Source: Herbidospora cretacea (GTDB lineage Bacteria > Actinomycetota > Actinomycetes > Streptosporangiales > Streptosporangiaceae). Taken from it: a DNA stretch of 64,000 nt. Position numbers and translations under genes: made by a program. How positions within the stretch are numbered: position 1 is the stretch's first letter; each line of letters starts with the position of its first letter. The notes below the pieces were generated by a model that saw only the letters and a list, made by a program, of their open reading frames with translations, was not told the DNA's origin and did no database searches. Positions 26,786 through 35,246 of the stretch are shown one piece after another. The stretch lies in contig NZ_BBXG01000002.1 of the NCBI RefSeq assembly GCF_001570605.1, positions 94,549-158,548 on the forward strand, written 5' to 3'.

Positions 26786-26890
26786 CCGGCCCGACACCTC
26801 TGCCTGCTTCTTGAGTAGGGGGCGACTCATGCGCGGGGCCGTCGGGAGAGGGACCTTGGCGGGGAGTCACCTTCGACAGAGGAGAGCATC

Positions 26891-27169
26891 ATGGCCAGGA
26901 AGGTCGCCACCATCGGGGTAACACTGGACACCAACCCGCCACGCCCCTCGGGCGGAGCGGGCGAGGTGGTCGTCCAGGTCGGCTCCGCCGAGGTCCTGCT
27001 CGAATGGAAGGACGGCGCGATCTCCGACGTCCGTGCCATCGACGAGAGCGCCCCCATCAACGAGATGCAGACCCTGGAACAGGAGACCGGCGCCATCGTC
27101 TGCTACCGCTGCGCGGTCGACACCGAGACCGGCGCCTGGTGGTGCTGGCAGGTGGTCTGCGGCACCTGA
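26891..27169 (+). CDS. Small protein with a cysteine-rich C terminus, unknown
   Basis: 92 residues with a strong AGAGGAG ribosome site and, 50 bp after the stop, a strong terminator, so it is transcribed alone. The first 65 residues are ordinary soluble sequence (VEVLLEWKDGAISDVRAIDESAPINEM); the last 23 are Cys/Trp-rich with four cysteines (CYRC, WWCW, VVCG). That layout could be a small zinc or disulfide domain, or a ribosomally made peptide precursor with leader and core. No modification enzyme is adjacent. I do not recognise the family. Confidence 0.6.
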   Translation: MARKVATIGVTLDTNPPRPSGGAGEVVVQVGSAEVLLEWKDGAISDVRAIDESAPINEMQTLEQETGAIVCYRCAVDTETGAWWCWQVVCGT

Positions 27170-27221
27170 GAACCGCCGCCCTCCCTCCACAACGGCGCAA
27201 TACCAGCTCTGAGAAACACTG

Positions 27222-27259
27222 AAGCCCAGGCAGAGAAATGGCCTCTGACCTGGGCTTTT
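27222..27259 (+). terminator. Rho-independent terminator
   Basis: AAGCCCAGG and CCTGGGCTT form the stem, with an inner CAGAG/CTCTG pairing and TTTTA following. It ends the 92-residue cysteine-rich gene. Confidence 0.8.
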
Positions 27260-27307
27260 ATGTTGGTAGAGCCAGCGGCCGCGCAACGTACGAAGTAAGA
27301 CTGAATC

Positions 27308-27613
27308 ATGAAGGATAAGCAGGTAAATAACGGAACGAAACGTCACCTGGTCAACTGCCGAGGCCCTCGTGTGCATGTTGCCGGTCGCCGAAGGCAGAGG
27401 GTTGGGCCGGATGGCCGGAGACAGCGCGTCCGAGTGCAGGTCGGAGCGATGGAGCGTCGCAAGGTTCGCGCGGACAGGAAACCGGAGCTTCCGGATGACG
27501 CGGTCGAGCATGTGGCCAAGCAGGTGCGGGTGCCTGCCTCGGAGCTGGGCTTCTACAAGTGGTCCGAACGTCGCGCACGCCGAGCGGGTCCGAGCTTTCG
27601 CGCAGACCTATAG
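27308..27613 (+). pseudogene. Tn3-type transposase N-terminal fragment
   Basis: Within this frame the stretch RKPELPDDAVEHVAKQVRV and then ASELGFYKWSERRARRA resembles the DUF4158-like N-terminal region of Tn3-family transposases. These read P-x-x-x-V-x-x-V-A-x-Q-x-x-V, then L-G-F-Y-x-W-S-x-R. The bases before it do not match the expected start of a transposase. The frame stops at 27613, far short of about 1000 residues. It is thus a scrap of an old transposon. A near-by, differently framed reading through 27760 has no clear homology. Confidence 0.5.
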
Positions 27614-27730
27614 CGCTTCGTCCACCGCGCACTGCGAGAAACCGCCGCAAACGCTTCACCATTTGCCGAACCACGCTGCGCATATGGGAGACGAGGCTAG
27701 AGTGGCCGAATTCTCCAGGAAAGGATCATC

Positions 27731-28087
27731 ATGCCCAGCATTGTCCGACGTTCTGCCTTAACAGGCGCGCTCGCGATGAGTCTCGCCGTGGCCACCGTCG
27801 GCTTCGCACCTCCCTCGGCCGCGGCGACACCGCCGTACGGACTCCTCAAGCTGGTCTTCAGGTGTGCCCACGTGGGTGGCGTGTCGGTCACGGTCGCGGG
27901 TCCGGGCGTCGCGGGCAGCGCGCGCGACGACAACGGCACGTACTACTTCCGGGGCCGGCCCGGCGCCTACCGGGTGAAGCGCCTCGCGAACGGACGGATC
28001 GCACCGAAATCCAGGCTTATCCAGATCCCGAAGTTCTCGACCCGCACCGTCAATGTCTGCTCCCTCAAGTGGCCCGGACGCCCTTGA
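27731..28087 (+). CDS. Small secreted protein, unknown
   Basis: 118 residues with a signal peptide (SALTGALAMSLAVATVGFAPPSAAA). The mature part has about 85 residues with two cysteines (FRCAHV and VNVCSLK) that could form a disulfide, and a beta-rich pattern (VSVTVAGPGVAGSARDDNGTYYFRGRPGAYRVKRL) reminiscent of a small carboxypeptidase-regulatory-like beta sandwich. AAAGGA precedes the ATG. No family is recognised and no neighbour informs it. Confidence 0.65.
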   Translation: MPSIVRRSALTGALAMSLAVATVGFAPPSAAATPPYGLLKLVFRCAHVGGVSVTVAGPGVAGSARDDNGTYYFRGRPGAYRVKRLANGRIAPKSRLIQIPKFSTRTVNVCSLKWPGRP

Positions 28088-28122
28088 TCAGCATTCACCG
28101 TGGCGTCTTCACCGCGGCGTGT

Positions 28123-29010
28123 TCATGGTGTGTTTCCCGCGGCTCGTCCCGATGGGTCCTGGACGCGGTCGCTGGACAGGACCCAGCTGGTCAGGAGCTG
28201 CATGGCCTGGCGTGAGGCGGTTCCGGCCTCAGTGGTGTAGACGAAGAGGGTCTGGTCGGGGTCGCCGGGCATGGTGAGCGTCTCGTAGTCGACCGTGAGC
28301 TCCCCGACGACGGGGTGGCGCAGGCTTTTGGAGCCGAACGTGCGCTGATAGACGCCGTGCTCCTCCCACCACCGCCGGAACTCGGGGCTGCACCGGGACA
28401 GCTCGGCGACCAGGTCCTTGGCGATCTGGTCGCCCGGGTCGTGGCCGACGTCGAGACGGAGGCTTTCCACGGCCGCGCGCGCCTGCACGTCCCAGTCGAG
28501 GAACAGCTCGCGCGCCTGGTCGGTGAGGAACATCCACCGGGCGTAGTTGCGCTCGCGGGGCCGGAGCGCGTCGAAGTCGCTCAGCAGGGCTCTGGCCATG
28601 CGGTTGGTGGCCAGGACGTCGGTCCTCCGGCCGAGAATGAGGGCGGGGGTGCCCTCAAGGGCGTCGAGGAACTGGTGCAGCCCTGGGCGTACCCTTTGCA
28701 CGCTCGGGACGCGACGGCGGGGCCCGGAGGCCGCGCCAATGAGGTGGCCGAGATGTTCGCGCCCGGCCGCGTCGAGGCCGAGAGCACGGGCGATCGCGTC
28801 CAGGACCCCGGCGGACGGGGTGATGCGCCGCCCCTGCTCCAGCCGGGTGTAGTAGTCGGTGGACACTCCCGCCAGCAGCGCGACCTCCTCGCGGCGCAGG
28901 CCCGGGACCCGGCGGATGCGGTCATCGGCCGGCAGGCCCGCGCGGGAGGGGTCGACTCTGCTCCGGGCGCGCCGGAGGAAATCCGCGAGCTCCCTGTTGT
29001 CTGCCGCCAT
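28123..29010 (-). CDS. XRE-family regulator with MmyB-type ligand domain
   Basis: 295 residues. HTH: RVPGLRREEVALLAGVSTDYYTRLEQGRR; ligand domain from VQRVRPGLHQFLDALEGTPALILGRRTDVLATNRMARAL to HPVVGELTVDYETLTMPGDPDQTLFVYTTEAG. It is closely similar in layout to the regulators at 9074 and 24971. It is divergent, with 171 bp between, from the SDR at 29182, which it probably regulates. The third such pair suggests repeated use of one regulatory module in this chromosome. Confidence 0.87.
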   Translation of the reverse strand: MAADNRELADFLRRARSRVDPSRAGLPADDRIRRVPGLRREEVALLAGVSTDYYTRLEQGRRITPSAGVLDAIARALGLDAAGREHLGHLIGAASGPRRRVPSVQRVRPGLHQFLDALEGTPALILGRRTDVLATNRMARALLSDFDALRPRERNYARWMFLTDQARELFLDWDVQARAAVESLRLDVGHDPGDQIAKDLVAELSRCSPEFRRWWEEHGVYQRTFGSKSLRHPVVGELTVDYETLTMPGDPDQTLFVYTTEAGTASRQAMQLLTSWVLSSDRVQDPSGRAAGNTP

Positions 29011-29181
29011 GGTCTGATCCTCCCAAAAATCGCCTGAGCGAGCCTGGATCGGCCCTTCCTAGGACGCGGCGTCCCAGGACGCAGGAGGCCGGATATGGCA
29101 CCAGCCGGGGCACTTCCGTGCCGAAGACTGGAATCACGTCCCGGCCACCATCTGGCCCAATGATCTGCAGGAGAGATCCCC

Positions 29182-30051
29182 ATGACCAAACTCACCGGCA
29201 CCCCTGCGACCTGGTTCGTCACCGGCACTTCCCGCGGCCTCGGCCTGGAACTCGTGCGGCAGCTGCTCCAAGCCGGTCACAACGTCACCGCGACCACCCG
29301 CTCCACCGAACGCCTGACCCAGGCTCTGGCCGGCGTGGACACCAGCCGGCTGCTGGCCCTGGAGGTCGACCTCGCGGACGAGGCCGCGGTCGCCGACGCC
29401 GTCCGCCGCACCATGGACCGCTTCGCAGCCCTGGACGTCGTGGTCAACAACGCGGGCTACGGCTTCCTCGCCTCGGTCGAGGACACAGCCGACGCCGAGG
29501 CCAGGCGGATGTTCGATGTCCAGGTCTTCGGCGTCTGGAACGTCCTGCGCGCCGTACTGCCCATCTTCAGGAAGCAGAAGAGCGGCCACGTCGTGAACAT
29601 CTCCTCTGTGCTGGGCCTGGTCGCCGTTCCCGGATGGGGCCTGTACTGCGCGGGCAAGTTCGCGCTGGAGGGCTTGAGCGAGGCGCTCGCGGGCGAGGTC
29701 GCGGAGTTCGGCGTCAAGGTCACCCTCGTGGAGCCCGGCTACTTCCGCACCAGCTTCCTGACCACCGACTCGCTGGCCCTGCCGACCTCGACGACAGAGG
29801 GTTATGAGCCCATCCGCGAGATGACCGACAACCACCTGAACCTCCAGGGCAGCCAGCTCGGCGACCCGGTGAAGGGCGCTGCCGCGATCATCTCCCTGAC
29901 GGCGACAGAGGCGGCACCGGGACAAGGCCCGCTGCGCCGGCTCCTGGGATCCGATGCCTACTCCTACGCCACCAGCAAGGTCCAGGCCCTCACGGCGGAC
30001 ATCGAAGCCGGACGCGAACTGGCCCACAGCACGGACTTCCCGCAGCCCTGA
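29182..30051 (+). CDS. Short-chain dehydrogenase/reductase
   Basis: 289 residues, all classical SDR motifs present: TWFVTGTSRGLGLELVRQLL (cofactor-binding TGxxxGxG), NNAG in DVVVNNAGYGFLA, the catalytic Ser in HVVNISSVLGLV and YCAGKFALEG (YxxxK). The family member is of the oxidoreductase type often regulated by MmyB-like proteins. AGGAGAG precedes the ATG. Substrate unknown. Confidence 0.85.
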   Translation: MTKLTGTPATWFVTGTSRGLGLELVRQLLQAGHNVTATTRSTERLTQALAGVDTSRLLALEVDLADEAAVADAVRRTMDRFAALDVVVNNAGYGFLASVEDTADAEARRMFDVQVFGVWNVLRAVLPIFRKQKSGHVVNISSVLGLVAVPGWGLYCAGKFALEGLSEALAGEVAEFGVKVTLVEPGYFRTSFLTTDSLALPTSTTEGYEPIREMTDNHLNLQGSQLGDPVKGAAAIISLTATEAAPGQGPLRRLLGSDAYSYATSKVQALTADIEAGRELAHSTDFPQP

Positions 30052-30135
30052 CGCGGAGCCTTGCCCAAGGCCGACTCGTCGGGCTGAGATCGCGGGCTGG
30101 CTTCCTTGCGCGGACGTCCCCGATCTCACGAATGG

Positions 30136-31041
30136 CTATTCGTTCTCGGCGGGCGGTTGCACCACCTCGGGAAGCTCGTCGGTCCATTCGGCGGTGGAGA
30201 TCTCGATCACGCTGTCCGGCCCGTTGACGATGCTCCGGAGCAGGCCCGTTTCCTTGTCGACGACAAGGGTGAACGCGGCTCCGTCGATGTCGACCCGCAC
30301 TCCGTCGCCGCCGTTGACCTCGCCGACGTTCGACACGATCGGCAGGGACGCCAGCGCCCGCAGGACGCCCGCCCTCACCTCCGGTGAGATCGGCACATCG
30401 TAGAGCAGGTAGTGCATCGAGAGGGCGATGTAGCCGTCCTCGCCGATTCTGGGCTCCTCGCCCTTCAGGCCGTCGCGCATGCCCTTGAGAGCCAGTTCCT
30501 TCAGGGCTTCCGGGTCGGTGGGGAGGTCCTGGAGCTGCTGGTAGGTGAACGACTGGTCGAGGACCCAATAGTTCTTCGACAGCGGGTTGTCCATGGCCTT
30601 GCCGTCGCCGGTGCCGCCGAAGAGATGGCCGTCGGCGCGGCGGTACCACCATTCGGCGCGCCACGGGCCGTCCGGCTTGCCCTTGGCGGTCCTGGCAGGG
30701 CCGTCGTGCTCGATGACGACGTGCCAGTACTTCCCGGGCTCGTCGGCGGCCTGCTCGGCAGTGTCGGCGGCGGCGAGCAGGATCTGCCGGCCCGTCAGTT
30801 GCACCGGCCGGCTCACGCTGGGCTGTGCCTGGGTGGGCGCGGGAAGGGGGGCGGCCGTGGTCAACATGGTGATCACGGCGGCGGCCGAAGCGCCGAGGGC
30901 GAGCGCTCCGACAGCAAGCCAGCGGCGCCTTGCGGGGGCGGAGTGGCGGGTGGCGTTCATGAGGCGGTGGCGCCCCTGGTCGATCGTGTCCTGCGAGGGG
31001 TCCTTGGCCAGCGCGACGCGCAGGGACTCAAGGTCATCCAT
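30136..31041 (-). CDS. CU044_5270-family protein
   Basis: 301 residues. The N terminus is cytoplasmic, with a membrane helix at about 41-61 (WLAVGALALGASAAAVITMLTT), and an outer domain of about 230 residues containing TGRQILLAAADTAEQ and the WHVVIEH and WYRRADGHLFGG motifs. This layout is typical of CU044_5270 proteins, which are encoded with ECF sigma factors in actinomycetes and are thought to act like an anti-sigma or signal partner. Its start overlaps the sigma gene end by 8 bp, so both come from one mRNA. Confidence 0.83.
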   Translation of the reverse strand: MDDLESLRVALAKDPSQDTIDQGRHRLMNATRHSAPARRRWLAVGALALGASAAAVITMLTTAAPLPAPTQAQPSVSRPVQLTGRQILLAAADTAEQAADEPGKYWHVVIEHDGPARTAKGKPDGPWRAEWWYRRADGHLFGGTGDGKAMDNPLSKNYWVLDQSFTYQQLQDLPTDPEALKELALKGMRDGLKGEEPRIGEDGYIALSMHYLLYDVPISPEVRAGVLRALASLPIVSNVGEVNGGDGVRVDIDGAAFTLVVDKETGLLRSIVNGPDSVIEISTAEWTDELPEVVQPPAENE

Positions 31042-31606
31042 TGAACGACTCCTTGCCGATCAGTTTGCGAAGCTTCGTACGGGCACGGCTCAGCCGGGAG
31101 CCGACCGTGCCGTAGGAGATGCCGAGTGCCTCGGCGACCTCCTCATGGGAGAGCTGGGCGAGCGCCACGAGCAGCAGCACGTCGCGTTCCCCGCGATTCA
31201 GCGACGCCAGCGCCCGCACCAGGTCGGTGTGCAACCGGCCCGCCGCGACGGACGCGAGCACCCGGGTCTCGTGGCTCTCGGTGTCCGGCTCGGCCCCCGT
31301 ACGGGCCAGTGCCTGGTAGTGCCGGGCCTCTTTGCGGCGGTGGCGGGCGACGAGATTGGTCGCGATCCCGAACAACCAGGGGCGCAGGGCCCCGCGTTCG
31401 GGCTCGAACCTGGCGCGCAGCCGGAACGCGGTGAGGAAGGTCTCCGCCGCGAGATCGTCGGCGGCGTCCTCGCCGAGCCGGCCGGCCACATAGCGGTAGA
31501 TGTCACGGAAGTAGCGGTCGTAGACGCGGGTGAACGCCTCCGGATCCTGGCGGAATCCGGCGACGAGCTCGTTGTCCCTCACGTGCTCGCCGATATCGGT
31601 CGTCAT
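31034..31606 (-). CDS. ECF-type RNA polymerase sigma factor
   Basis: 190 residues starting MTTDIGEHVRDNELVAGFRQDPEAFTRVYDRYFRDIYRYVAGRLGEDAADDLAAETFLTAFRLRARFEPERGALRPWLFGIATNLVARHRRKEARHYQ, region 2, and region 4 with LLLVALAQLSHEEVAEALGISYGTVGSRLSRARTKLRK. The ATG at 31606 is chosen because GGAGG sits 6 bp ahead of it; an ATG further on at 31645 lacks one. It forms an operon with the CU044_5270 protein. Confidence 0.88.
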   Translation of the reverse strand: MTTDIGEHVRDNELVAGFRQDPEAFTRVYDRYFRDIYRYVAGRLGEDAADDLAAETFLTAFRLRARFEPERGALRPWLFGIATNLVARHRRKEARHYQALARTGAEPDTESHETRVLASVAAGRLHTDLVRALASLNRGERDVLLLVALAQLSHEEVAEALGISYGTVGSRLSRARTKLRKLIGKESFNG

Positions 31607-32150
31607 GGGCGCCCTCCGGGCGAAGCGGTCATCTGACATCTGCACTCCGCCGGAGGTACGAATCGCTTTCCCGCCCCAGTGTGCAGGCGGAAGTTCGTGC
31701 AGGTCACACGGCAGGGTGCCACCCGAATCACGGCGCTTGGTGGGTTACACGCGGTCTCCACGTCACCGGCCACCATGTACTCGGCTACTTCGATGGACTT
31801 GCCGTCTCCTCCCGATGCCCCCACGCGCCCAATCTCCAGCAGAGTCGCCATCGGGCACGCAACGGGCACGGAAGCGGACTGACCCCCGCGATCGGGTGGC
31901 CGGAGGGAATCGGGTGGCCGACCAGGCGAAGCCGTAACGAAAGAAGGCTTAACGAGCGAAGCGAGCAGCAGCCCGAGCGAAGCGAGGCCTTGCCAGGGAG
32001 CGCGAGGGGCGGAGCCCTTCGCCAGGGAGCGCAGCGACCCCGGAGCGAATGCGACGACGGGGACGCGATAGCGGACCAGGGGGAGCGCGAGGGGGCGAAC
32101 AGCCCCTTCGCATCGGGGGGTTCGGGGGGTCGTCCCCCGTAGACGAACGA
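31607..32150. other. Non-coding spacer with short clustered repeats
   Basis: About 540 bp between the sigma operon and the tRNA terminator. No credible gene is visible. It contains clustered near-repeats: CGAGCGAAGCGAG occurs twice near 31950-31990, and GCCAGGGAGCGC occurs twice near 31991 and 32021. A long leftward open frame runs across it but is not gene-like. It is ordinary downstream sequence of the tRNA in the uninterrupted chromosome. Confidence 0.5.
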
Positions 32151-32199
32151 AAACGGCTTGTGAAAGCCGCCTTGAAGGGGCGTCAACCACAAGCCGTTT
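32151..32199 (-). terminator. Original tRNA-Ala terminator stranded by the element
   Basis: AAACGGCTTGTG (32151-32162) pairs perfectly with CACAAGCCGTTT (32188-32199), 12 bp, and the leftward RNA then runs into TTTTCGTTCG. It lies just outside the left attachment repeat and points away from it. In the uninterrupted chromosome this would lie right behind the tRNA-Ala gene. The element now separates them by 16 kb. Confidence 0.72.
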
Positions 32200-32209
32200 G
32201 AAGTGGAGA

Positions 32210-32252
32210 GTGGAGCCTAGGAGATTCGAACTCCTGACATCCTGCTTGCAAA
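32210..32252. repeat. attL: left 43-bp attachment repeat
   Basis: Identical to 48262-48304. It begins within the tRNA 3' acceptor strand and ends in the anticodon stem, and includes the T arm. The adjacent sequence at 32253 diverges at once. This copy lacks the CCA-type flank present at the right-hand copy, so it is the displaced partial tRNA. Confidence 0.92.
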
Positions 32253-32350
32253 CGACGCACCCAAGCCGCAGAACGTGCTGCTTTGTCTGACCTGCCTCGC
32301 GCCGACAGTCCGTCGATGTTCGCGAGAGTCCGCGCGCGTCCAGCCCAGTC

Positions 32351-32368
32351 GTCACTCATTTAGTCACC
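32351..32368 (+). promoter_or_regulatory. Left copy of an 18-bp end motif (candidate integrase/Xis arm site)
   Basis: GTCACTCATTTAGTCACC lies 99 bp inside the left repeat. A copy with one mismatch, GTCACTCAGTTAGTCACC, lies 42 bp outside the right repeat edge at 48203-48220, in the same direction. Paired motifs inside both ends of a tRNA-integrated element are what arm-type binding sites of a tyrosine integrase or its Xis look like. Confidence 0.5.
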
Positions 32369-32398
32369 CAAGCGTGGCTAGTCAGAGTGGGCGAGGGT

Positions 32399-33313
32399 TC
32401 AGGGTGCGGCATCGGCACCCATAAGCACGCGCTCAATTCCCAGTCGCAGGGCCGTATCATCTCGCTCACCCCGCCAAAGAACCCATTGCCCTACATTCGA
32501 ATCTGTGAACATCTGGGCGGCACTACTGGACATGCGATAATTCGAAATAATCACTATTGGAAAAATCTGCCTATCCGCCATAGAAATTATCTGCCCCACC
32601 ATAGCGGTACTCATAGTGGTAGCTGATCGCGAGGAATATTTTACGATAACGCGCGCGAAACGATCCCCGCGTCGAATGATGAAATCTGCGACGCCGTCGC
32701 GATAGGGGGTCTCGATTGATACCTGTCCTGCAAATATTCCAGTGATGGCATCACGAACCCTCTGTTCATATCTAAAAGCCATCATCGTTATCATGCCAAC
32801 CGAGTCAGCATCACTATCGCGCCGTGCGCTCACATGGGGCGCCCCATCCACGGTCCAGTCAATCACAAGCTTAGGAGGGGCATCTTCACCCGACTTGGCC
32901 CATTCCCAGCCGATACGTGCGCCTTCAACGAGTACCCGAGATAACGCCGCCTGGCGCTCTCTTTCTATTCCTAGCCGACCTTCCAAATCGGCTATCTTGG
33001 CCGCCAGCAGTGATTGCTCGTCCGAGTGAGTCTCATCACTCGAATTAGCTCGCTGCTCGTCATTCACATCACTTAGCAAAGCCTCGACTACCGCGCTAGG
33101 AGTTGGTTCTACCGCCTCTTCCAGCGCGTTGGACGCCGCTTCTTCGGCATCGTCAAGGCCAACTCTGGCCTTGAATCCTGGAGCTTCGAGCTCGAAATCC
33201 CGCTTAAGGAGGCCAGCCAACGGCCGGCGCAAAATGAACACCATAAGTACGACCATGAGCGGCCAAGATAAGATGATCTTTAGGTAGTCAAGTCCTAGCT
33301 TCCACCACTCCAT
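32399..33313 (-). CDS. Membrane-anchored PD-(D/E)XK-like nuclease, possibly inactive
   Basis: 304 residues. One N-terminal membrane helix (YLKIILSWPLMVVLMVFIL) is followed by a charged, acidic linker with a coiled-coil (AAKIADLEGRLGIERERQAALSRVL). The C-terminal 120 residues resemble Mrr-like restriction-endonuclease folds: YEQRVRDAITG helix, then GVADFIIRRGDRFARVIVKYSS, in which the Asp of VADF and the Lys of IVKY fit the D...(E/Q)xK motif. The E/Q position is Ile here, so catalysis is doubtful. GC is clearly lower than the backbone. Such membrane nucleases are often defence cargo, but this is an inference. Confidence 0.6.
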   Translation of the reverse strand: MEWWKLGLDYLKIILSWPLMVVLMVFILRRPLAGLLKRDFELEAPGFKARVGLDDAEEAASNALEEAVEPTPSAVVEALLSDVNDEQRANSSDETHSDEQSLLAAKIADLEGRLGIERERQAALSRVLVEGARIGWEWAKSGEDAPPKLVIDWTVDGAPHVSARRDSDADSVGMITMMAFRYEQRVRDAITGIFAGQVSIETPYRDGVADFIIRRGDRFARVIVKYSSRSATTMSTAMVGQIISMADRQIFPIVIISNYRMSSSAAQMFTDSNVGQWVLWRGERDDTALRLGIERVLMGADAAP

Positions 33314-33384
33314 GTAGACATGATGACGCTACACAGTCATCCCGTCTTGGACTTTCGCCCATCGCAGCCTCTCGACATCGGATT

Positions 33385-33642
33385 GTGATCGATGGCTGCA
33401 CGGAAGGCATCCGCACTAGCCACCCGACGTACGCTAGCGCCAATCTCCCTGGCGTGAGGCGCGCTACTGGCATTGTAGTGATTGGTCGACGCACCACCCT
33501 TTCTGATCGCGACATTCAACGACTTGCCTGGCGGAATGGCGCATCTGGCGGACGCCTCATCGTCTTAACATTTGATGATCTGTCAGAGCGCGCCCAAGCA
33601 CTGGACCGTTTTCTACACGAGGACATCAATGCGGACGAGTAA
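33385..33642 (+). pseudogene. DUF4263/Shedu-like C-terminal fragment
   Basis: 85 residues, ending in GIVVIGRRTTLSDRDIQRLAWRN and then IVLTFDDLSERAQALDRFL. This resembles the end of DUF4263 (Shedu/SduA-type) nucleases: a hydrophobic strand ending G-R, a helix with conserved Arg, and a T-[FY]-D-D-L-x-x-R-A motif. The nuclease core that should precede it (about 150 residues) is missing; the bases before are shared with the divergent promoter of the membrane gene. It may be the tail of a lost defence gene. Similarity is short and needs a profile search. Confidence 0.4.
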
Positions 33643-33677
33643 TAACGAGGACTAAGAAGCTGCGACTTGTCTCCGCA

Positions 33678-34337
33678 CTAAATCAGGCGATCCTTATAAC
33701 CTGCACTCACTAGGCGCTCAAAAGCCGTGTGGACCTTGTCGGGATACGGCTGCTCGACAGCAAATCCTTTTTTCGGATACTCCGTGATACGTTGCGTGTC
33801 GCCAACCAACATGTTAATCACCCGATCAACGTCCCCAATGCTCTCCACATAATCGTCAAGCGAGAGCGGATGTGATGCGCAGATAACCTCTATCTCTGGC
33901 CACAGCTTCTTACACGTGGCGTACGCCCGTCGTTGCTGATAAGGGCGCGAGATGAGCACCGCCGAGCTGACCGAGAGCCCACGTTCCGCTAGAAGGGCCC
34001 GGGTGTAGGTGAAGTTTTCACCGGTGTTGGTCGCTTTTGGCTCTACCAACACCGCGCCATCCGGAACCCCTCGCGCGATTGCATGTTCCCTATACTCCAC
34101 CGCTTCACCTCGCGGAAATCTGCTGACGGTAGTCGGAGCATTAGCGCCCGTGAACACGATCAGCGGAAACATGCCTTGCATGTAGAGATCAGCCGCATAT
34201 GTAGCGACTCCCAAATCATGACTGCCCAAACCGATGCCGATGTCTGAAGGTCGCACATCGTGGTGCATGTTGTGGTAGTCCCACAGCGTCTCAACGTCGG
34301 CCCGTACAGCTTGGGGTATGGCAGCACTGACAGTCAT
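33678..34337 (-). CDS. YdcF-like (DUF218) protein
   Basis: 219 residues with DUF218 signatures: IGIGLGSHDLGVATYAADLYMQGMFPLIVFTGANAP, EYREHAIARGVPDGAVLVEPKATNTGENFTYTRALL and SAVLISRPYQQRRAYATCKKLWPE. The family includes E. coli YdcF and SanA; a role in envelope or SAM-linked chemistry is not settled. There is no membrane segment. It is transcribed leftward just downstream of the GntR regulator, 15 bp away, a pairing common in AICEs, and has slightly low GC. Confidence 0.82.
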   Translation of the reverse strand: MTVSAAIPQAVRADVETLWDYHNMHHDVRPSDIGIGLGSHDLGVATYAADLYMQGMFPLIVFTGANAPTTVSRFPRGEAVEYREHAIARGVPDGAVLVEPKATNTGENFTYTRALLAERGLSVSSAVLISRPYQQRRAYATCKKLWPEIEVICASHPLSLDDYVESIGDVDRVINMLVGDTQRITEYPKKGFAVEQPYPDKVHTAFERLVSAGYKDRLI

Positions 34338-34352
34338 GACCTCTACCTGTCC

Positions 34353-35120
34353 TCAATCGGGAATCTTGAACGTGTAGGACCACTCGAAACGTGATGCCGC
34401 ATGAACGCCTCTGGCGAACTCGACCAGCCGACCGTCTTCGGCGAACGTCTGCCGCCGGAGCACCACGACGGGTTCGCCGGCGGGCAATCCCAAAGTCTCG
34501 GCCTCATCTGGCGTCGGCATACGTGCGTGAATTGTCTCGGTCATGGTGTCTGGTTCTAGGCCCTGGATCGTCAGAACGGCGAAGCCACCACCACGGCCCG
34601 CTGGTCCGGGTGTCGGGTCGACCAGCGGAGTGCCTTGCACGTCCTCAGGACGGTAGTAGCTGGTCAACGTGTGCGTGGGAGAGTCCCCTTCCTTGACCAG
34701 CCGTGAACGCTCGTACACCTGAGTTCCGACGTCGAGCCCGAACGCCTGGGACACCTCGGCATCGGCTTCGACCAGGCGAACCGTCTGGGTCTGGTCGGCT
34801 GGCGTCCATTCTCGACCCGAGGCCTCGCGATCGGCAGCGAACGCCACAAGCCCGCCGAACTTCCACTTGCTCTTGGCGTAGCGCTCCACCCCCAGTCGCT
34901 TCATGGGAGGGCGTTCCCGAACGACAGTTCCCCGTCGCCGAACGGGCGTTACCAGTCCTTCGGCTTCAAGGAGCCGAACGGCTTGTCGAACGGTCTTGAT
35001 GTTGACTTCGTGGCGATCGGCCAGCTCCTCCTGCTTCGGCAGCGTTGAACCTGCCGGGTAGTCGCCTCGCCTGATGCTGTCTCGAAGGAGTTCGGCCAGC
35101 TCTCGGTATCCGGTGACCAT
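34353..35120 (-). CDS. GntR/HutC-family repressor, KorSA-like
   Basis: 255 residues. Winged helix: ELAELLRDSIRRGDYPAGSTLPKQEELADRHEVNIKTVRQAVRLLEAEGLVTPVRRRGTVV. The UTRA ligand domain follows and ends GEPVVVLRRQTFAEDGRLVEFARGVHAASRFEWSYTF. In pSAM2 and related AICEs a protein of this kind (KorSA) silences transfer and excision. The divergent region to its right holds two AATAGAGC palindromes over a promoter for the transfer operon, which fits that role and autoregulation. Confidence 0.85.
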   Translation of the reverse strand: MVTGYRELAELLRDSIRRGDYPAGSTLPKQEELADRHEVNIKTVRQAVRLLEAEGLVTPVRRRGTVVRERPPMKRLGVERYAKSKWKFGGLVAFAADREASGREWTPADQTQTVRLVEADAEVSQAFGLDVGTQVYERSRLVKEGDSPTHTLTSYYRPEDVQGTPLVDPTPGPAGRGGGFAVLTIQGLEPDTMTETIHARMPTPDEAETLGLPAGEPVVVLRRQTFAEDGRLVEFARGVHAASRFEWSYTFKIPD

Positions 35121-35187
35121 GACATCTCCTCACTCGCTCATCCCTCAATAAGGGTAGCGATATTGGCTCCAACCAGCCATCTTAGAT

Positions 35188-35246
35188 AATAGAGCCAGCT
35201 CTATTGACAGTCCTCGCCCCATACTCCCTAATAGAGCTAGCCCTAA
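35188..35246 (+). promoter_or_regulatory. Divergent operator/promoter with two AATAGAGC palindromes
   Basis: AATAGAGC-CA-GCTCTATT (35188-35205) is a perfect 8-2-8 palindrome; AATAGAGC-TA-GCCCTA (35230-35245) is a second copy, 42 bp on. Between them a rightward -35 TTGACA (35204-35209) and a TAATA-type -10 (about 35228-35234, spacing 18-19) overlap the operators. A GntR regulator bound here would repress both itself and the rightward AICE operon. Confidence 0.65.

Noticed and set aside
31603-32355. A 250-residue leftward frame across the tRNA downstream region and attL
   Set aside because: It includes the tRNA fragment and terminator as coding text (VCKQDVRSSNLLGST), a well-known false call beside tRNA genes.
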